DNA from: Luzula sylvatica
Taxonomy: Eukaryota; Streptophyta; Magnoliopsida; Poales; Juncaceae
Reading direction: 5' to 3'
DNA: 64,000 nucleotides
Assembly: GCA_946800325.1 (NCBI GenBank)
Contig: OX326960.1
Coordinates: forward strand, 32,889,629-32,953,628
In this document: in pieces, positions 1 through 12,225 of the stretch
Layout: each line of letters opens with the position of its first letter
Numbering within the stretch: position 1 is the stretch's first letter
Notes under the pieces: model-generated
What the model was told of the DNA's origin: nothing
The model's input: the letters and a program-made list of their open reading frames with translations, nothing else
Databases searched by the model: none
Position numbers and translations under genes: made by a program

Positions 1-865
1 GTTTACTTCTTCGGTTTGATCACAACGAAGAGCCACAAAGTGTGAACTCCTCTACTCGTATCCACCGTGAGTCGTAGCACCTCGGTCGCGGATGCATCTG
101 CCTAGACGATGCACCGGCGAACTTGCATGATCGCGTTTGATTTTCTAATCCGAGAAAACTCCTTTTCTCTTTCTCTCTTTCTCATCGCATTCTTTCAACT
201 CTTTGATAAAGTGAATTTTCAGGATTGACAATTCAATTGCCTTCAAAAATCTGAATCAAGGAGAGAGAAACATCCTATATATACTATATAGGATGAGGAT
301 GGGCCAAAAAGTATGTATAACTATTATACACCTTTTCACACAGAAAACTGCACACACCCTTTCAGTATTCTGTTGAAACGAAATTGTTAAATCGTTTAAA
401 CCGACTTCAAACCTTCATGAAAGTTGTAGATAATCTTATTATCTTTCCAACCCAATTTGGTCCAGCCCAATTGGAGTTCGGATGCGAAAGGTATGACGGT
501 TTTACTAACTATATGTCAAACTGTCGCACCCTTTCGGTATTCCATTAAAACGACACTGATACATCGCTCAAATGAAATATATTTCTACATGAAAGTTCTA
601 GATAATCTTATTATCTATTTAAAAATTCAAATTGGAGTCGTTATCTGAAAGTTATGTCAGTTTTATTAAAACTGTTTAAACTGATTTTCTGGTTTTCTTA
701 ATATAACTGTTTCTTATCAATTTAACTATGTATATCCAATATACATATGTGCATCTAATATACACATTATTTATGCCCACGAACGCGTGCGTTCGTTTAT
801 CCTTATGTGTACCATTTTACCGTTGATCCAAAACTGTATTTTCTTCATGACACTTATACAATTTT
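1..865. mobile_element. Partial copy of an LTR-like retroelement, cut by the window edge
   Basis: This stretch matches, with many substitutions, the element at 58450-59629. Shared segments include a run near 20-130 ending in 'gcctagacgatg', a block around 465-540 with 'cagcccaattggagttcg', and 'gttgatccaaaactgtat' near 822. The family carries an internal duplication: a block containing 'gtagataatcttattatct' occurs at about 424-443 and again in variant form at about 598-616, and the other copy shows the same arrangement. Since the related copy has TG...CA ends and a 5-bp target duplication, this is read as an LTR fragment whose start lies before the window. No coding sequence was seen. Confidence 0.6.
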
Positions 866-2321
866 GATTAGTGTTATCGACATACTTTTGAGATAATCAA
901 ACAATAGGTTATTTGGATCAAGAAACTCTCCCTTTTGATTCATTTCAAAACAATGTCGATTTAGAGAGTTGAATTGATTACCGAGCAACTTTCCATATGG
1001 CTTTCTCTTCTCCCTCTTTTTGAAAATGATCAAAAGGAAATAGAGCGTAATTATACGAAAGCCCCCCCTACATACAAGCTCCCCCTAAATCGTTGCTTCT
1101 TGCAATTTTAGGCTCGTATATATATGAATTTCATAATTAGATTTTGAATTTTGTATTTTGTGAAAATGTATGAAATTTTTTTGTAAGCACAAGTTATGAC
1201 TCAATTTTTACTACATCAAAATAGATAATTGCATTTAAACGAAAATCATAACCACAAGCTAAGTCCTACATGAGTTTTAGAACAACAAACGACATACCAA
1301 ATAGTCATACAAAATACAAAGTTTTTGAAAGCAAATACATAACACAAGCAAAGATAGTTTTTGAAAATTACGAAATATAGATAGATTTAGGCTCAACTAG
1401 AGCGACGATATAAGGATTTAGGGTTTCAAGGTTTGTTGTCATCATCGTTCTCTTCAATGTCGTCGTTAATGGCTTTCTTCATCTCATCGAATCGGCGATT
1501 CATGTAGGCTATGAGGTCATTTCGAACTTGGATGGTGTGATTCCGAGTCAATGCATTGTCCGCAAAAATCTCTTCGTGGTTTCGATCGGAATATGCATAG
1601 ATTTTGTCTCAAGTGGCGGTGACATGGTCTCGAGTGCGAGTACCATCGGCAAGGATCTCATCTCGGAGTATGCGTACATTTCATCCCCTTTCGAAGGTTG
1701 GAGTATGCGTACATTTCATCCCGAATTTTTTTACAATATCTACAAAAGTTGGGGTTTTTTTCTTGAAAATTTCCCACTCCCCATTCTATTTCTCTCTTCA
1801 TTTTTCGACAGTTAAAACCTTACAAAACAAATAAGAGGTCGAGACAGACGACGAAGGAGAGTGAGATTAAGGCCATAGAACGAAAACGACGGCGAGATCG
1901 AGTCATTATGAATGTTTCAATTTTGTTTAATGCAGGATTTTTCATAACAACATCAACAACAACATCACAAATAAAAAAATTTAATCAAAATATATCACAA
2001 AAATATCAAAAAAGTCTTGAAGACATCGCGAGGAACTATACTCAATCACAACAACCATGTATATTAAAAAAATATTTTAGAAATAAAACAAAAACTTTAA
2101 AATTAAAAAAAAAATACACAAAAAATAAAATCATGATAAATTCGAAAACTCCCGAATTAAACTATCAAAAAGTTTTGCGTGAAAAAACCAGTAACGTGTT
2201 ATTTTTACGAATTAAACTTTTTTAGATCCTATATATTAAAAAATTGGTCATAGCACATTCAACTATATCCACAAAGATATTTTTTTTTAACTTATCTTTG
2301 ATGAGTGACTACATTAAAGAT
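866..2321. other. Spacer without a recognised gene; possible decayed coding scrap on the minus strand
   Basis: AT-rich DNA. On the minus strand from about 1700 to 1432 one frame reads with few stops and ends in a passage like 'AYMNRRFDEMKKAINDDIEE' followed by an acidic Asp-rich tail and a stop. It looks like the C-terminus of a protein, perhaps of transposon origin, but no family was recognised. Two direct copies of 'gcgtacatttcatccc' lie near 1670-1720. The rest holds only poor AT-rich frames. Confidence 0.3.
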
Positions 2322-2809
2322 TGGCATGTTTGATTTGAGGGATCTTAGAATACATGGATATATCAAATACATGTATTTGATCATCCCTATGAATTGTTTG
2401 ATTTGAGGGATTTTGATGACATGTGAATAGGGATGTCAATGGGTCGGGTAAAACCCGAAACCCGCGGGTACCCGACCCAAACGGGGCGGGTATTATCCGA
2501 AAAAAATATCCGCGGATCGGATATTACCCGAAAACAAAATATCCGATTCGGGTTCGGGTCGGGTTCGGGCGGAGTACTACCCGCCCCGCGGGTAATCCGA
2601 ACCCGTACTCGAAAATTACCCGAACATACCCGAAACTGAAATTACAATTTTACCCTCATAATTTTCGGATGATTAAATCTTGGACCATTAAAATTTACCC
2701 TTTATACTTCATATTATCCTTTTAGGTCTTACTCTTTTGTTACTCTTATTAGTTATTACTCAAACTCAGCCGCCAGAGAGACTTCTTCAGTTCTTCTCCA
2801 ACCCACCAC

Positions 2810-2811
<2 letters not shown>

Positions 2812-2861
<50 letters not shown>
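2812..2861. repeat. GA dinucleotide microsatellite
   Basis: About 25 uninterrupted dinucleotide units inside the hAT-like element. It is followed by a C-rich stretch (about 2880-3050) with repeated 'gtcgcc' words. Confidence 0.95.
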
Positions 2862-2864
<3 letters not shown>

Positions 2865-3238
2865 TTCAACTTCAACCCACGCCAGCCACGCTCAGGCGAT
2901 CGGCCACTCCTGCTTCATCACGCCCAGTCGCCTGTCGCCCGTCGCCCGTCGCCAGGTCGCCCAGTCGCCCGTCGCCCACGCTCCTCACTCACCCCTGCGC
3001 TCGTCGCCCGCGCTTCTGTGCTTCAACAATCAACCCTCGCCTAGTCGCCAGGTCCCTTTCAAATTTAACTCAGTTTTTTCTCAATTTAACTCAGTTTTTT
3101 CTCAATTTAACTCAGTTTGATTAACTCAATTTAACTCTATTTGATTAACTCAGTTTTTTGAATCATATATGAATCGCGATGGATTTGGAATCAAATAAAA
3201 TAACTCAGTTTTATTTCAAATTGTAGTATTAAATTGCG

Positions 3239-3776
3239 ATGGATTTGGAAGCCGGAGGTAGTAGTAATAATCCCCAAATCGAGCGTGCAAATACAATTGA
3301 TTCTTCTCCGGTCGAGTTGACCCCACAATCGAGCACACAAAATCAATCGATACAAGCGGGAGAAACGGCTCCAAGTCAAGACGAAGATTCTTTGAATGGT
3401 ATATGAAATATTATTATTTGAATGGTACACAAAATCAATCGATAGAGGCACTTATGTGTACACAAAATTGGTTAGCCGCCGATTTGAATGGTATATGAAA
3501 TATATATATTTTTTTTTAATTATAAATAATTTATTTTGACGAATTTCATTTATTTCGGATTTTTTAGGTGCTTCTCAAGCGGAGAGCATGCAAATAGATT
3601 ATTCGCAATGTCATCCTTTTTCGGACGGCGTGGAGGAAGATGAAGAGGTAATTTTTTATTTGTAATTTAGTTTATTTCGGTTTTTTTATAAGTTATGTTG
3701 TGTTGGTTTATCCATTGTAATTTATTTGAATTTTTTATAGATCGAGTCGCATGCGGAAACAAGTATTCGTGGATGA
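3239..3776 (+). CDS. Small spliced ORF inside the hAT element, possible transposase N-terminal remnant
   Basis: Three exons, 3239-3398, 3568-3647 and 3741-3776, join in phase at GT/AG borders to give 91 codons plus stop. The product starts 'MDLEAGGSSNNPQIERAN', is rich in Ser, Gln, Thr and acidic residues, has an acidic patch 'GVEEDEE' near residues 74-80, and ends 'SHAETSIRG'. It has no zinc-finger or catalytic motif. Low-complexity N-termini of this type precede the BED zinc finger in plant hAT transposases, so it may be the retained N-terminus of a deleted transposase; that is inference. Without splicing the frame stops shortly after exon 1. Variants of 'gaatggtatatgaaatat' recur at 3394, near 3417 (partial) and 3484, suggesting a local duplication around the first donor site. 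Expression is unknown. Confidence 0.4.
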
Positions 3777-4059
3777 CCAACTACTTAGAGATGCGATTTG
3801 ATATTTGAACATTTACGATATTTAATGATTAATTATTGTAATGTTGGATCTTTATGTATTTTAAATTATTGTTGGATTGTTTTAGACAATTATTAATACC
3901 TTGACTATTTTAATATTTTCTATTTTAGTTATATTGAGCAATAGCCTCCTGGACATGGACGGTTAGTAAAAAAAAATCAATTTTCTTTGTACTGTCATGT
4001 AATTGTGTTTGCTTGTCATGTAAATATGTAATTGCTTTTAATTAGTGTAATGGTTGTAA

Positions 4060-4100
<41 letters not shown>

Positions 4101-4596
4101 AGAAATTTCGGGTAATGGGTAATACCCGCGGGCGGGAAATTACCCGCGGGTTCGGGTACAATTTTTTACCCGCGAGTATTTTGGGTTCGGGTTCGGGTAA
4201 TACCCGAAATTTCGGGTTCGGGTATGGGGAAGGCTTACCCGAACCCGACCCGCCCCGTTGACATCCCTACATCATGTGAACAAAAGTTAGTTGTTTGGTT
4301 TTTAATTGAAATTCATGATTTACAAATTAGTTATGAAATGAATGATAAATAATTAAATTAATACATAATTTTTATTTCATAATATTATTCAAATGACATT
4401 ATAAAATTTTAATATTTAAAACAATAAAATACTAATTAAATATAAAAGCAATTAAATTAAAATTCAACTTGTATTATCTCTAATTTCTACTTTCACACTA
4501 CCACGAAACAAGATTTGTTTAACACGATACTAGTACGAGACAAAACTAATACAACAAAAATTTACATAACAACCTATAAATTAACATCAATATAAC

Positions 4597-4806
4597 TTAA
4601 TGAATTACACGATTTTTCCACATTTGTCTCATTATATTATCTCTAATTTCGAACCACTCTCGAGCTTCATGGCGCCGTTCTCTCATCATTGCTGACCCTC
4701 GATATTGAACTTCTTCAGTTTGTTGGAACATTATTTGGTCCTTAGTTGGTACTAAACTATCTAACCACCATAAATTATGCATATTATGCTGGTGCAATAT
4801 ACTCAA
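4597..4806 (-). pseudogene. Harbinger-type transposase C-terminal remnant
   Basis: A 69-codon open frame ending 'RDNIMRQMWKNRVIH' before its stop. Plant PIF/Harbinger transposases commonly end with a charged helix of the type 'xRDxIAxxMW', and this fragment lies within an element whose ends look PIF-like. No DDE catalytic residues are present. The assignment rests on one short motif plus context. Confidence 0.4.
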
Positions 4807-5840
4807 TTTTGCTCTAATTGGTACAGACTATTTTAAGTATACCGGTACATCTAATTGGTACAATTGTAATTATGCATATTATGCTGGTACAAACTATTTT
4901 AAGTATGCATACTATGCTGGTACAACTAAATAATTGGTACCAAACTAAATGGATGCAACAATTGTGCTGATCATATCAAAATTACACCATATACAACTAA
5001 ATACCGGTACAACTAAATTATGGTACAATACAACTAAACTAAAAGGGGATTATTTATATTATGCTATAATTGCAATTATACTTGTACAATACAACTAAAC
5101 CATATCAAAATTACACTCTATTTTAAGTATGCATTTCGTCGAACACCTAGACTACAATCTATGAAACCCTTTTCTCCCAACAAAAACTCATAAAAATTGG
5201 ATGCAGTATAACTATTAGAAAGATTCGAGTATTTAGTTGGACCATTCATAATAAGCAGTGTGTTATTTTGGGAAGACTAGAAACAAAAATAAAAATTACC
5301 TCAAGAACAAGAAAAAATGTTGAGATGCTTGGAGTTTTGACAAAGCAAAAATAACTTGGAGCCAACTTGAGGAGAAAGAACTTGACTAGATGCACCGTGG
5401 AGCCAAAGTGAGAAGAGAGAACAAGAACAAGATAATGGCGGGTGGGCAAAGACGAGAGAAGAGGAAAAAAATTGGCGCCAAAGAGAAATACAAGGAGCCA
5501 AAGTGAAATACAATACACTTAAAAACAAACAATGAATTTTAGACATATCCAGAATTTCGAAATACATATCCAATCCCTCAAATCAAACATGCCCGATATT
5601 GAAACCCCCGTATCTATTCAAAAATATATGAATAAAAACTATCATATTTACTCTTTCAAAGTCACAAATATAAAAAGAAATACTCAAACTCTTAACATCA
5701 TTTATGATATTTTAGATTTTTGGGAGGATATATTTATTTTTGAAAAGTAAATACAATATTTTAAGTATTATCCACACAAAAATACCGAAAAGGGGAAACT
5801 TAAAATCTAAACATTAAAAAGAATCAGCATAAAAAATACC

Positions 5841-7859
5841 ATGAGAGGAGTTATCCATTGCATCGCTCCTCCTCCTCCCGTCCATTCTCGCCAGATCCCA
5901 TCTCCGCCCCAAAACAACATTTTCGCTCAACAAGCCAACCGCCGTGCTACAGTTGGCGTTCTCCTTCTAGCGACGGTCGTTTCTCCGTTCACCTTCGCCT
6001 CTTCCGCCTCCGCCTTCTCCCTCGGAATATGTACGAACTGACTGGACTTGTCCATTCCATTGTGTTATTTTTATAATCAATTTTCCAGAATGGTCCTGAA
6101 TTAATAAGATTTTTCATCAAAGTCCTTGTACGAAAAAGTTGTATATAAGGGATAAGTTCTTAGGTCAGTTCCTCATTCATTAGTTTAAGTATGAGGCTTG
6201 AACGGAGAAAGCGATGGCGACGGAGGGGGAGGATAGGGAGTTCTTAGAAAGGGTTTGTCTCCTCTCCTCTTGCTCTTGTTTGAGCCGATGATTACTTAGA
6301 TCTCAAAACTCTTTCTGTTTTATGATGAGGCTATGACGAGATTTCATCTAAGAGCCGATGATTGCGCGCGATCCAAAGATTTTGTTACTTTCTTCTTGAT
6401 CTGGTGTGAAATTTTTCGTGTTTAGGTTTTCTGATATCAGATCTGATGATTTCGTTGAAATATGCATACCAGATCTCTTAATTTTCTGGCATTGGATCTG
6501 AATCTAATGCCTTTATGAAATATTTTCTCTCACAAGTTCGATGTCAAACATGGCAATGAAGATATCTACAATCGAAATTTTCGAACTTTTTACTCTTTTT
6601 TGTTCTTTCTCTTCCCTTGACTTGATATCATATCCTTCAGAACAGAAAATCAGTATATGATCTCAGGTCAAGTGAGAAAAAGATTTGAAGGTAAAAAAGT
6701 TCAAAAGATTTGAAAATGATCCTACAAAGGTGAATCTGTGCTATGGTTGATTATATTTATTGTTCGTCATTTTCATTCGACTTGATTTTGATTTTTACCG
6801 AATGCAAGAACATTTGCAAACAACAAAAGAATGGTTGAATGGCTTTTAAATTTTAAATAAATCTTAATTCGTAAGGTAATATTTGAGACATTTAACATAA
6901 AATCCTTGTTTTCTAATGTGAAGCTGGACCCAAAGAATGGTTGAAAGAACAAAAGAAGAAAACTTCAAAATTTGTGCTTGCTCCAATCGAGGCCTCTCGC
7001 ATAGGCCTCAACGAAGCCTATAAATTGCTTAGTACTGTTTTCCCTTCGCATTTTCATTCGTCCAATTAATTCAAAATAAATGTTATGTTAAACCTAAATT
7101 AAATTATGAATTCATTTTCTTGATCTTTTTTATGTTTAGTGTCAGAAAATGGTGTACCAGTGGATTCAGAGGATTTTAATGTGTTAATTAACTCAGCAGC
7201 TAGAGATTGTGTACCAAATCAAAGAAACTCAATTGTTTCATTTCAATCTCGTACAGGTGTTGAGGTGTAGTTCTTTTCATTTCATATTTATTGATAACTA
7301 TATATATGTTTTAGCCTTTCAGGCAGAATTTCATGTGTGTACTACCCCTATAAAACCTCAAAATTGCATTTATGCTCTTATCTAAACGTGAAATATCATG
7401 AAATATCAAAATTTGTTTTTTATTAATGAGGTAAAGTTTATGGTTTAGGTTTGTACATATAGTTTGATTTTGAAAAATGCTTCTTCATTGCTTGATAATA
7501 AGGATCCAGTCAAATTGGAGACAGAAGCCTCGCTCGATATGCTAGTAAGGTAAAGTCGTCTTCTTTGTTCAAATTTGGAACTTGTTTTTATTTTTGTATT
7601 ATTGAACTGAATTCATTTATTCTAATTATACAGATCATTTTCAAATATTGGAGATGCCGTAACCACCACCAATTTCGAACTCGCATCTGATAGGTTAGTT
7701 TTTTTTGTATTAAATTGAGGCTTAAATGAATGTTACATAATTACTCGTTCTATGATTTATCTATGCAGAAAGAAAATGGGCGATGGATTAATAGAGACGA
7801 TTTCGGCCCTTGAAATTTTTGAAGAAGGTATTAAGAGATGTTTAGGTATTTCAAATTAG
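5841..7859 (+). CDS. Predicted thylakoid-lumen plastid protein of unknown function, 6 exons, 224 aa
   Basis: Exons 5841-6030, 6924-7031, 7140-7264, 7449-7549, 7634-7693 and 7769-7859 join in phase at GT/AG borders to a TAG stop. The N-terminus is proline-rich and then basic ('QQANRRATVG'), followed by a hydrophobic stretch (about residues 38-52) ending in 'SSASAFS', which looks like a two-part chloroplast and twin-arginine-type lumen signal cleaved at ASA. The mature part begins 'GISGPKEWLKEQKKK' and contains 'LAPIEASRIGLNEAY', 'SAARDCVPNQRNS' and 'LILKNASSLLDNKDPVKL'. I recognise this as a conserved plant plastid family without an assigned role; no enzyme motif is visible. Intron 1 is long (893 bp) and contains an orphan exon-like segment at 6214. 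A decayed partial copy of exons 2-3 lies downstream near 9976-10200. The start is the first ATG of the transit peptide. Confidence 0.85.
6214..6252 (+). other. Orphan first-exon-like segment inside intron 1 of the lumen-protein gene
   Basis: An ATG at 6214 opens a short frame 'MATEGEDREFLER' ending at a good donor-like 'ag|gtttgt' near 6252. A TATA-like 'tgtatataag' lies about 80 bases upstream, near 6131. The phase left at this donor (2) does not match the phase at which exon 2 of the host gene begins (1), so it is not a usable alternative first exon for that protein. It may be the captured 5' end of another gene. No homologue was recognised. Confidence 0.25.
7330..7412. mobile_element. Fragment of an intronic foldback MITE
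   Basis: Intron 3 of the lumen-protein gene contains 'tttcatgtgtgtactacccc' followed by 'aacgtgaaatatcatgaaat'. This matches the left arm of the complete element in the isomerase gene (27885-28267). Only one arm is recognisable, so this is a truncated copy. Confidence 0.45.
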
Positions 7860-9769
7860 AATTACTTGAAATTTTAAGACAATTTTATCAGAAAAAAATT
7901 GGTAAATATAATTTACTTTTGTGCGTTTCACGATTTTGATATTTTTTGTACCCGCCCTTATTTTAATATCATTTTTTCCCTATTTCTATTTTTATGACAT
8001 CTTTTCTACAGATTTATGATGAAAGATAAAACAATTGTTAAAAACAGAACTAGTAAATTGTTCAAATTAAACAATATAGTTATTTATTTGAGAATAGTAA
8101 TCAAATATAGTTTTCAAGTACACGACAAATATGAATAAGTTTCGTTAGTATAAGCTTACGGTATACCTCCTCGATAGTTCACATAAAATATAGCATAGAT
8201 GGAAGCCAGCACATTGGTTTGATTTATATTTGGTTTCTTCTGATGTCTCAATGAAATTATCATATAAAGTAGACATTATTCATAACTAAAATTGAAATAA
8301 TTTGTCATTATTATATATTGGAATGTGGTCACATATATTAGATGATTATTTCGAAACCGTCTTGATGAATGAATTACCTACTGATAGATATCATAAAGAT
8401 AGCACTCTTTCAGCACAAGTCATGCAAAACTGTAGCACTTGGATGATGCATGTACTTTAAGAAGATAGTGAATGTTTATGTGAATGTGTGAAATTTTTTA
8501 AAATTTAAAATAGGGATAAAGGTGAATCAATAGAGGACAAAGCTGATGTTTAATCTTTTTACATTGCAATTTAAATATCATATAAGTGGAAATTAAAATA
8601 TATTTCACATTTTCATATTTCACAAGTTTGAATTCTTTTGAACTCACATATTAAAATATAAATTAAAAAATTGTACATATGCGGGATTACTTTTTAAAAA
8701 TGATAGAATTAAAATATATGCTTGATTAAGTATTTTTATGATTTTTTGTAGGAAATATTAGAACAATTAATAGTGAACAAATCATAATCTTTTCTTTTGA
8801 TATTAAATTAGTACAATGTTTTTTAAGGAAAAATTTATAACTAGACACAATTTGTCTCATATTTACCACAATAGACCAGAATGCTTGGAAATTTGAGATA
8901 TGTCACTCTTGAAAGGTCGAGAGATGTAGAAATTGGTTTTACCCTTGATATATTAACCCATGTTGCAACCACATATATGTATATATATCTAAAATCTATA
9001 TTATTTAGAAAACATCAAAAAAAATATCGTAATTTTTTGTTAAATCTTAGTAAATCATATTTATAAGTATTTTATTTCGCACAAAAAAAATCATATTTTT
9101 GAAAGAAAATAATTTTGACATAAATTATTATGTTCAAGTATAAGTATGAATTATATTTCATTTGTTAATTTAAAAAATTAATCAAGCACAATAATCTAAA
9201 TAAATAAATAAAATATGTGTGCTTTGTAAATTTTATTTCTCACTACTATCTCATTACATTGAGAGGAGTATGATTGTACAACACTATTTTACTCTTTCTT
9301 AAAATTATTGCAAATTCGAGAGAGGCATTACCTCCTCCCTCAAAAATTAGGGAATTACTATCGTACACAAAAAAAAAATTTGGATATTTAAACAATTAAT
9401 TATATTTGTAAGAAGATGTATCATAAAATTTATTTTTATAGAGATTTTTTATTTAATTGAACAACAAAGAATTGCAATTTAGTCAAACATTAATTGATAA
9501 ATATATTTGAGACCTTATCTTAAATATTCATAAATGAATAATTACTCAAACTACCCTTTAAAATGATGTATTATAAGAAAAATAGTGTATCTTAATTAAC
9601 ATGATGATTAACAAAAAATATTCAATTAATATATATTAATTAATATATATTAAAAATTGTTAATTCATATGTATGTTAATTATATATAATTAATTGTTAA
9701 TTAGATTATAGAAAATGTGGTTGTGAATTATGAAGGCAGGGTAAATGTCCTAAAAAAAGATTATGAAGG

Positions 9770-10206
9770 GTAAAAAAGTTCAAAAGAGATCAGAATAGGG
9801 TTATATAAAAGGCGAATTTGAGACCTGTTTGATAAGATTCGCTGCTCATTGTTTTCATGAAAACATTTAATTCGCACAAAGTAATACTTTGCAAAAGCAT
9901 TCACTTAATTCTTAATAATTTGAAGATTATAATCAGGACATTCAACATAACTCCCCCTCTATTTTTGTTAATTGGAAGCTGACCCCGAAAGAATGGCCGA
10001 AATAAAAAAAAATCTTGCACCAATTGAGGCCTCTCGCTAAGCAATTAGTTTTTCCTTCATATTTTCATTTCTCAAATTACAGAAAAGATCTCTTCTATTA
10101 ATCAAATGAAACTTATATGTAAACCAAAATATAATTGTGCATTAATTTTTCTGATTTTTCATATTAGTGTCAGAAATTGGGGTAGCAGTGGATTTAGAAA
10201 AGTGTA
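9770..10206 (+). pseudogene. Decayed partial copy of the lumen-protein gene (exons 2-3)
   Basis: Sequence near 9976-10040 matches exon 2 of the gene at 6924-7031, sharing the 'ccaattgaggcctctcgc' core, but an internal deletion shifts the frame and a TAA follows 'EASR'. Near 10168-10200 the start of exon 3 is also recognisable ('tgtcagaaattggggtagca'). Upstream intron sequence (about 9770-9960) is similar to 6690-6920. No copy of exon 1 or of exons 4-6 was found. It is non-functional. Confidence 0.7.
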
Positions 10207-10263
10207 ATTTGTCTAAAATGTGGAGTATTAGTTATAGTTCATATTGCAAGATCGAAACCGAAT

Positions 10264-10500
10264 CTGATACCAATTGTAAGGTTATGCGGTATCGTAACTC
10301 GCAAACCTTACTCGCACATTCGAACACATAAGAATGACACTCATGCACTTACCTGACATGTGCATAACTAATGAAAAATACATTTATTACATTAAGGTCC
10401 CTATCATGACACTCGCATGATAATTTAGTGCAAAATAATAATTAGTCCAAAATCCTAAAAAGAGATCAAATGTCAAGATCATTCCGTTAGTTTCTAATGG
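10264..10500 (-). mobile_element. LTR retrotransposon remnant with a primer-binding-site-like junction
   Basis: 'ctgataccaat' at 10264-10274 is the reverse complement of the 'attggtatcag' sequence found next to the 5' LTR of many plant Copia elements (initiator-Met tRNA primer site). An LTR-like 'tgtaaggtt' starts directly beside it at 10275. The far end of the LTR could not be found; by about 10500 the sequence changes to a different 'ttcaaacggttcg' type that resembles hAT ends. No coding region remains. Confidence 0.4.
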
Positions 10501-11599
10501 GTAGGTGTGTTCAAACGGTTCGATTTATTTGCGAACGGTTTCAAACCGGTCAAATTCAATCTTTATTCAATTTGATCTTTAAATTTACCCGATTTGGTTG
10601 GTTGAAAACTTCATGTTGTTTAACATATTCGGTTTGTTTCGGTTTTTGAGACTAAATTTTCTGGATTTGCTTAGTTCCTATTTAGTTTCTTCCAATATCT
10701 TACGAAATTATCATAACATTATTTCAAACATTAATGACTGGTAATTGTTGTTTTCGTCTGCTCAGAATTGGCTTAAATTTTTGTTGTTGTTTCCGTCTGA
10801 TATAATTCTCACTATGTAGTGAGATTTTGTCACACATATTAGATGATAATTTAGAATCATGCATTATGAATGAGTTACCTACTAATATATGTTACTAAGT
10901 AATCGCATCAAATATCATCTTCTACACGACTCATGCGACTTGCACAAGTTTGATGCTCATTTTTAATGTATTTTTCAATAATTTAAATAGCTCAATAGCA
11001 CCGTTATAATGTAAATAACATAAAATATTTCTAACATTGGTATTTTTACAAAGATTACAAAATGGATTTTTTTAATTATGTTTTATGAAAAGTGAAATTT
11101 AAAATAACTTCCCGGGCAATATTATCAGAAAAAGAAAATATAAATAAAAGATAATAAAACTCATATTTAATTATGTTTTCTACGAATTTATGATGAAATA
11201 ACGCATCCATTTTTATCATCCCACACAATTCATTAAAAAATCAATACAAAAAGAAAACACAATCTCTAAATTTTTCTAATTTTCTGTTCTTTAGTCGTTA
11301 TGTTTCTTTGAATATCTTATGATTAATCATAATATTATAAAAGATGGGTTGTGGTTGTAAACTTGTAATTTTGAGATGATTAAATGACTCTTTCGCGCCT
11401 CTTTCTTCGTTTGCTCTCATTAGGTGATTTGTTGTAATTGACATGTATTTATTTTTAATTATACCATTTTTGCAGGTTTTATGCTTTGTTTTGTTCCAAA
11501 TTTAAATATAACATTCTAATTCTAATTAGGGACTCATACATTCTAATTTTGTACAGGTTGTATTGTTGTTATTTGCTTATCAAGTCTCAATTTGGAACG

Positions 11600-12225
11600 G
11601 TACAGAAGATTAGAATTATAATCTACACCCCGCTAATAAACCACGCAAATTATCCCGCATGAGTAAATTAGGAAGTTATTTAATGCATTAAATTGCCTAA
11701 TCAAACCTTGCGGGTATGATGCGGGGTAATTAGTGGGGGGTGTCTAATGCCTCTGAGAAGATTAAGAGATTATGAGTTCAGTTGGCGAAAAGACAGGACT
11801 CGTTAATAGAAATAGTGGTGCGAAGCAAGTTTGGAGGCAGGCAGTCATGATTCATTCTAATCATGTTATTTTTGAGTTAACAATTCAATTACTAATTACA
11901 AATAATATTATATTTACATATAAATTATTTACAAATTATTTATTTTTTAACGAAAGATTATAAATTTATTATGCTTAAAATTTTACTCGTATGATTTTTG
12001 TTTTGTTAGATTCAAATTATAAAATATACAAATATAATGATCCTATTATATAACTATTAACTACATTGTAATGGTTATTGTATTAATCCAAACATAAACT
12101 TTCCAATTACAACAATTATAGATTCTTTGATCCAAGCAAGAAATGAATATGTGTTGTACCCACATTGATTCAAATTCCTCTAATGTTTCCAAACGCGGTC
12201 ATTCAAACACCCCCTAATTTTTACT
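11600..12225. other. Spacer with possible small palindromic element
   Basis: Around 11620-11745 'tacaccccgctaat' and 'attagtggggggtgt' form an inverted pair about 125 bases apart, suggestive of a small MITE, but no target duplication could be confirmed. A short ATG frame near 11772 shows no recognisable protein and was not called. The remainder is AT-rich. Confidence 0.3.

Larger units (their letters stand above)
2428..4272. mobile_element. Non-autonomous hAT-like element with 8-bp target duplication
   Basis: The left end starts 'tagggatgtcaatgggtcgg' and the right end finishes 'ccccgttgacatcccta', an inverted pair typical of plant hAT elements. Both sub-terminal regions are dense in 'acccg'/'cgggt' repeats (about 2440-2640 and 4110-4260). 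The 8-bp word 'catgtgaa' precedes the left end at 2420-2427 and follows the right end at 4273-4280, which fits the hAT target size; three extra bases separate the right terminal repeat from it. Inside are a GA microsatellite, a small spliced ORF (3239-3776) and a poly-A tract near 4063-4097. No full transposase is present, so it would need one in trans. It sits inside the PIF-like element. Confidence 0.78.
2322..5592. mobile_element. PIF/Harbinger-like element with terminal inverted repeats, host of a nested hAT insertion
   Basis: The left end near 2323 reads 'ggcatgtttgatttgaggga' and the right end near 5573-5592 reads the reverse complement 'tccctcaaatcaaacatgcc'. A further sub-terminal copy of 'gtttgatttgagggat' lies at about 2397-2412. 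The ends resemble the G-rich, 'GTTTG'-containing ends of PIF/Harbinger elements, and a degenerate transposase-like C-terminus lies inside at 4597-4806. The interior from about 4270 to 5500 is AT-rich with short 'ggtacaactaaat' repeats. A clean TWA target duplication could not be fixed, so the exact outer base is uncertain by a few positions. Confidence 0.6.

Noticed and set aside
8881..9066. Short open frame 'MLGNLRYVTLERSRDVEIGF'
   Set aside because: It is isolated in AT-rich DNA, and no family or splice context was seen.
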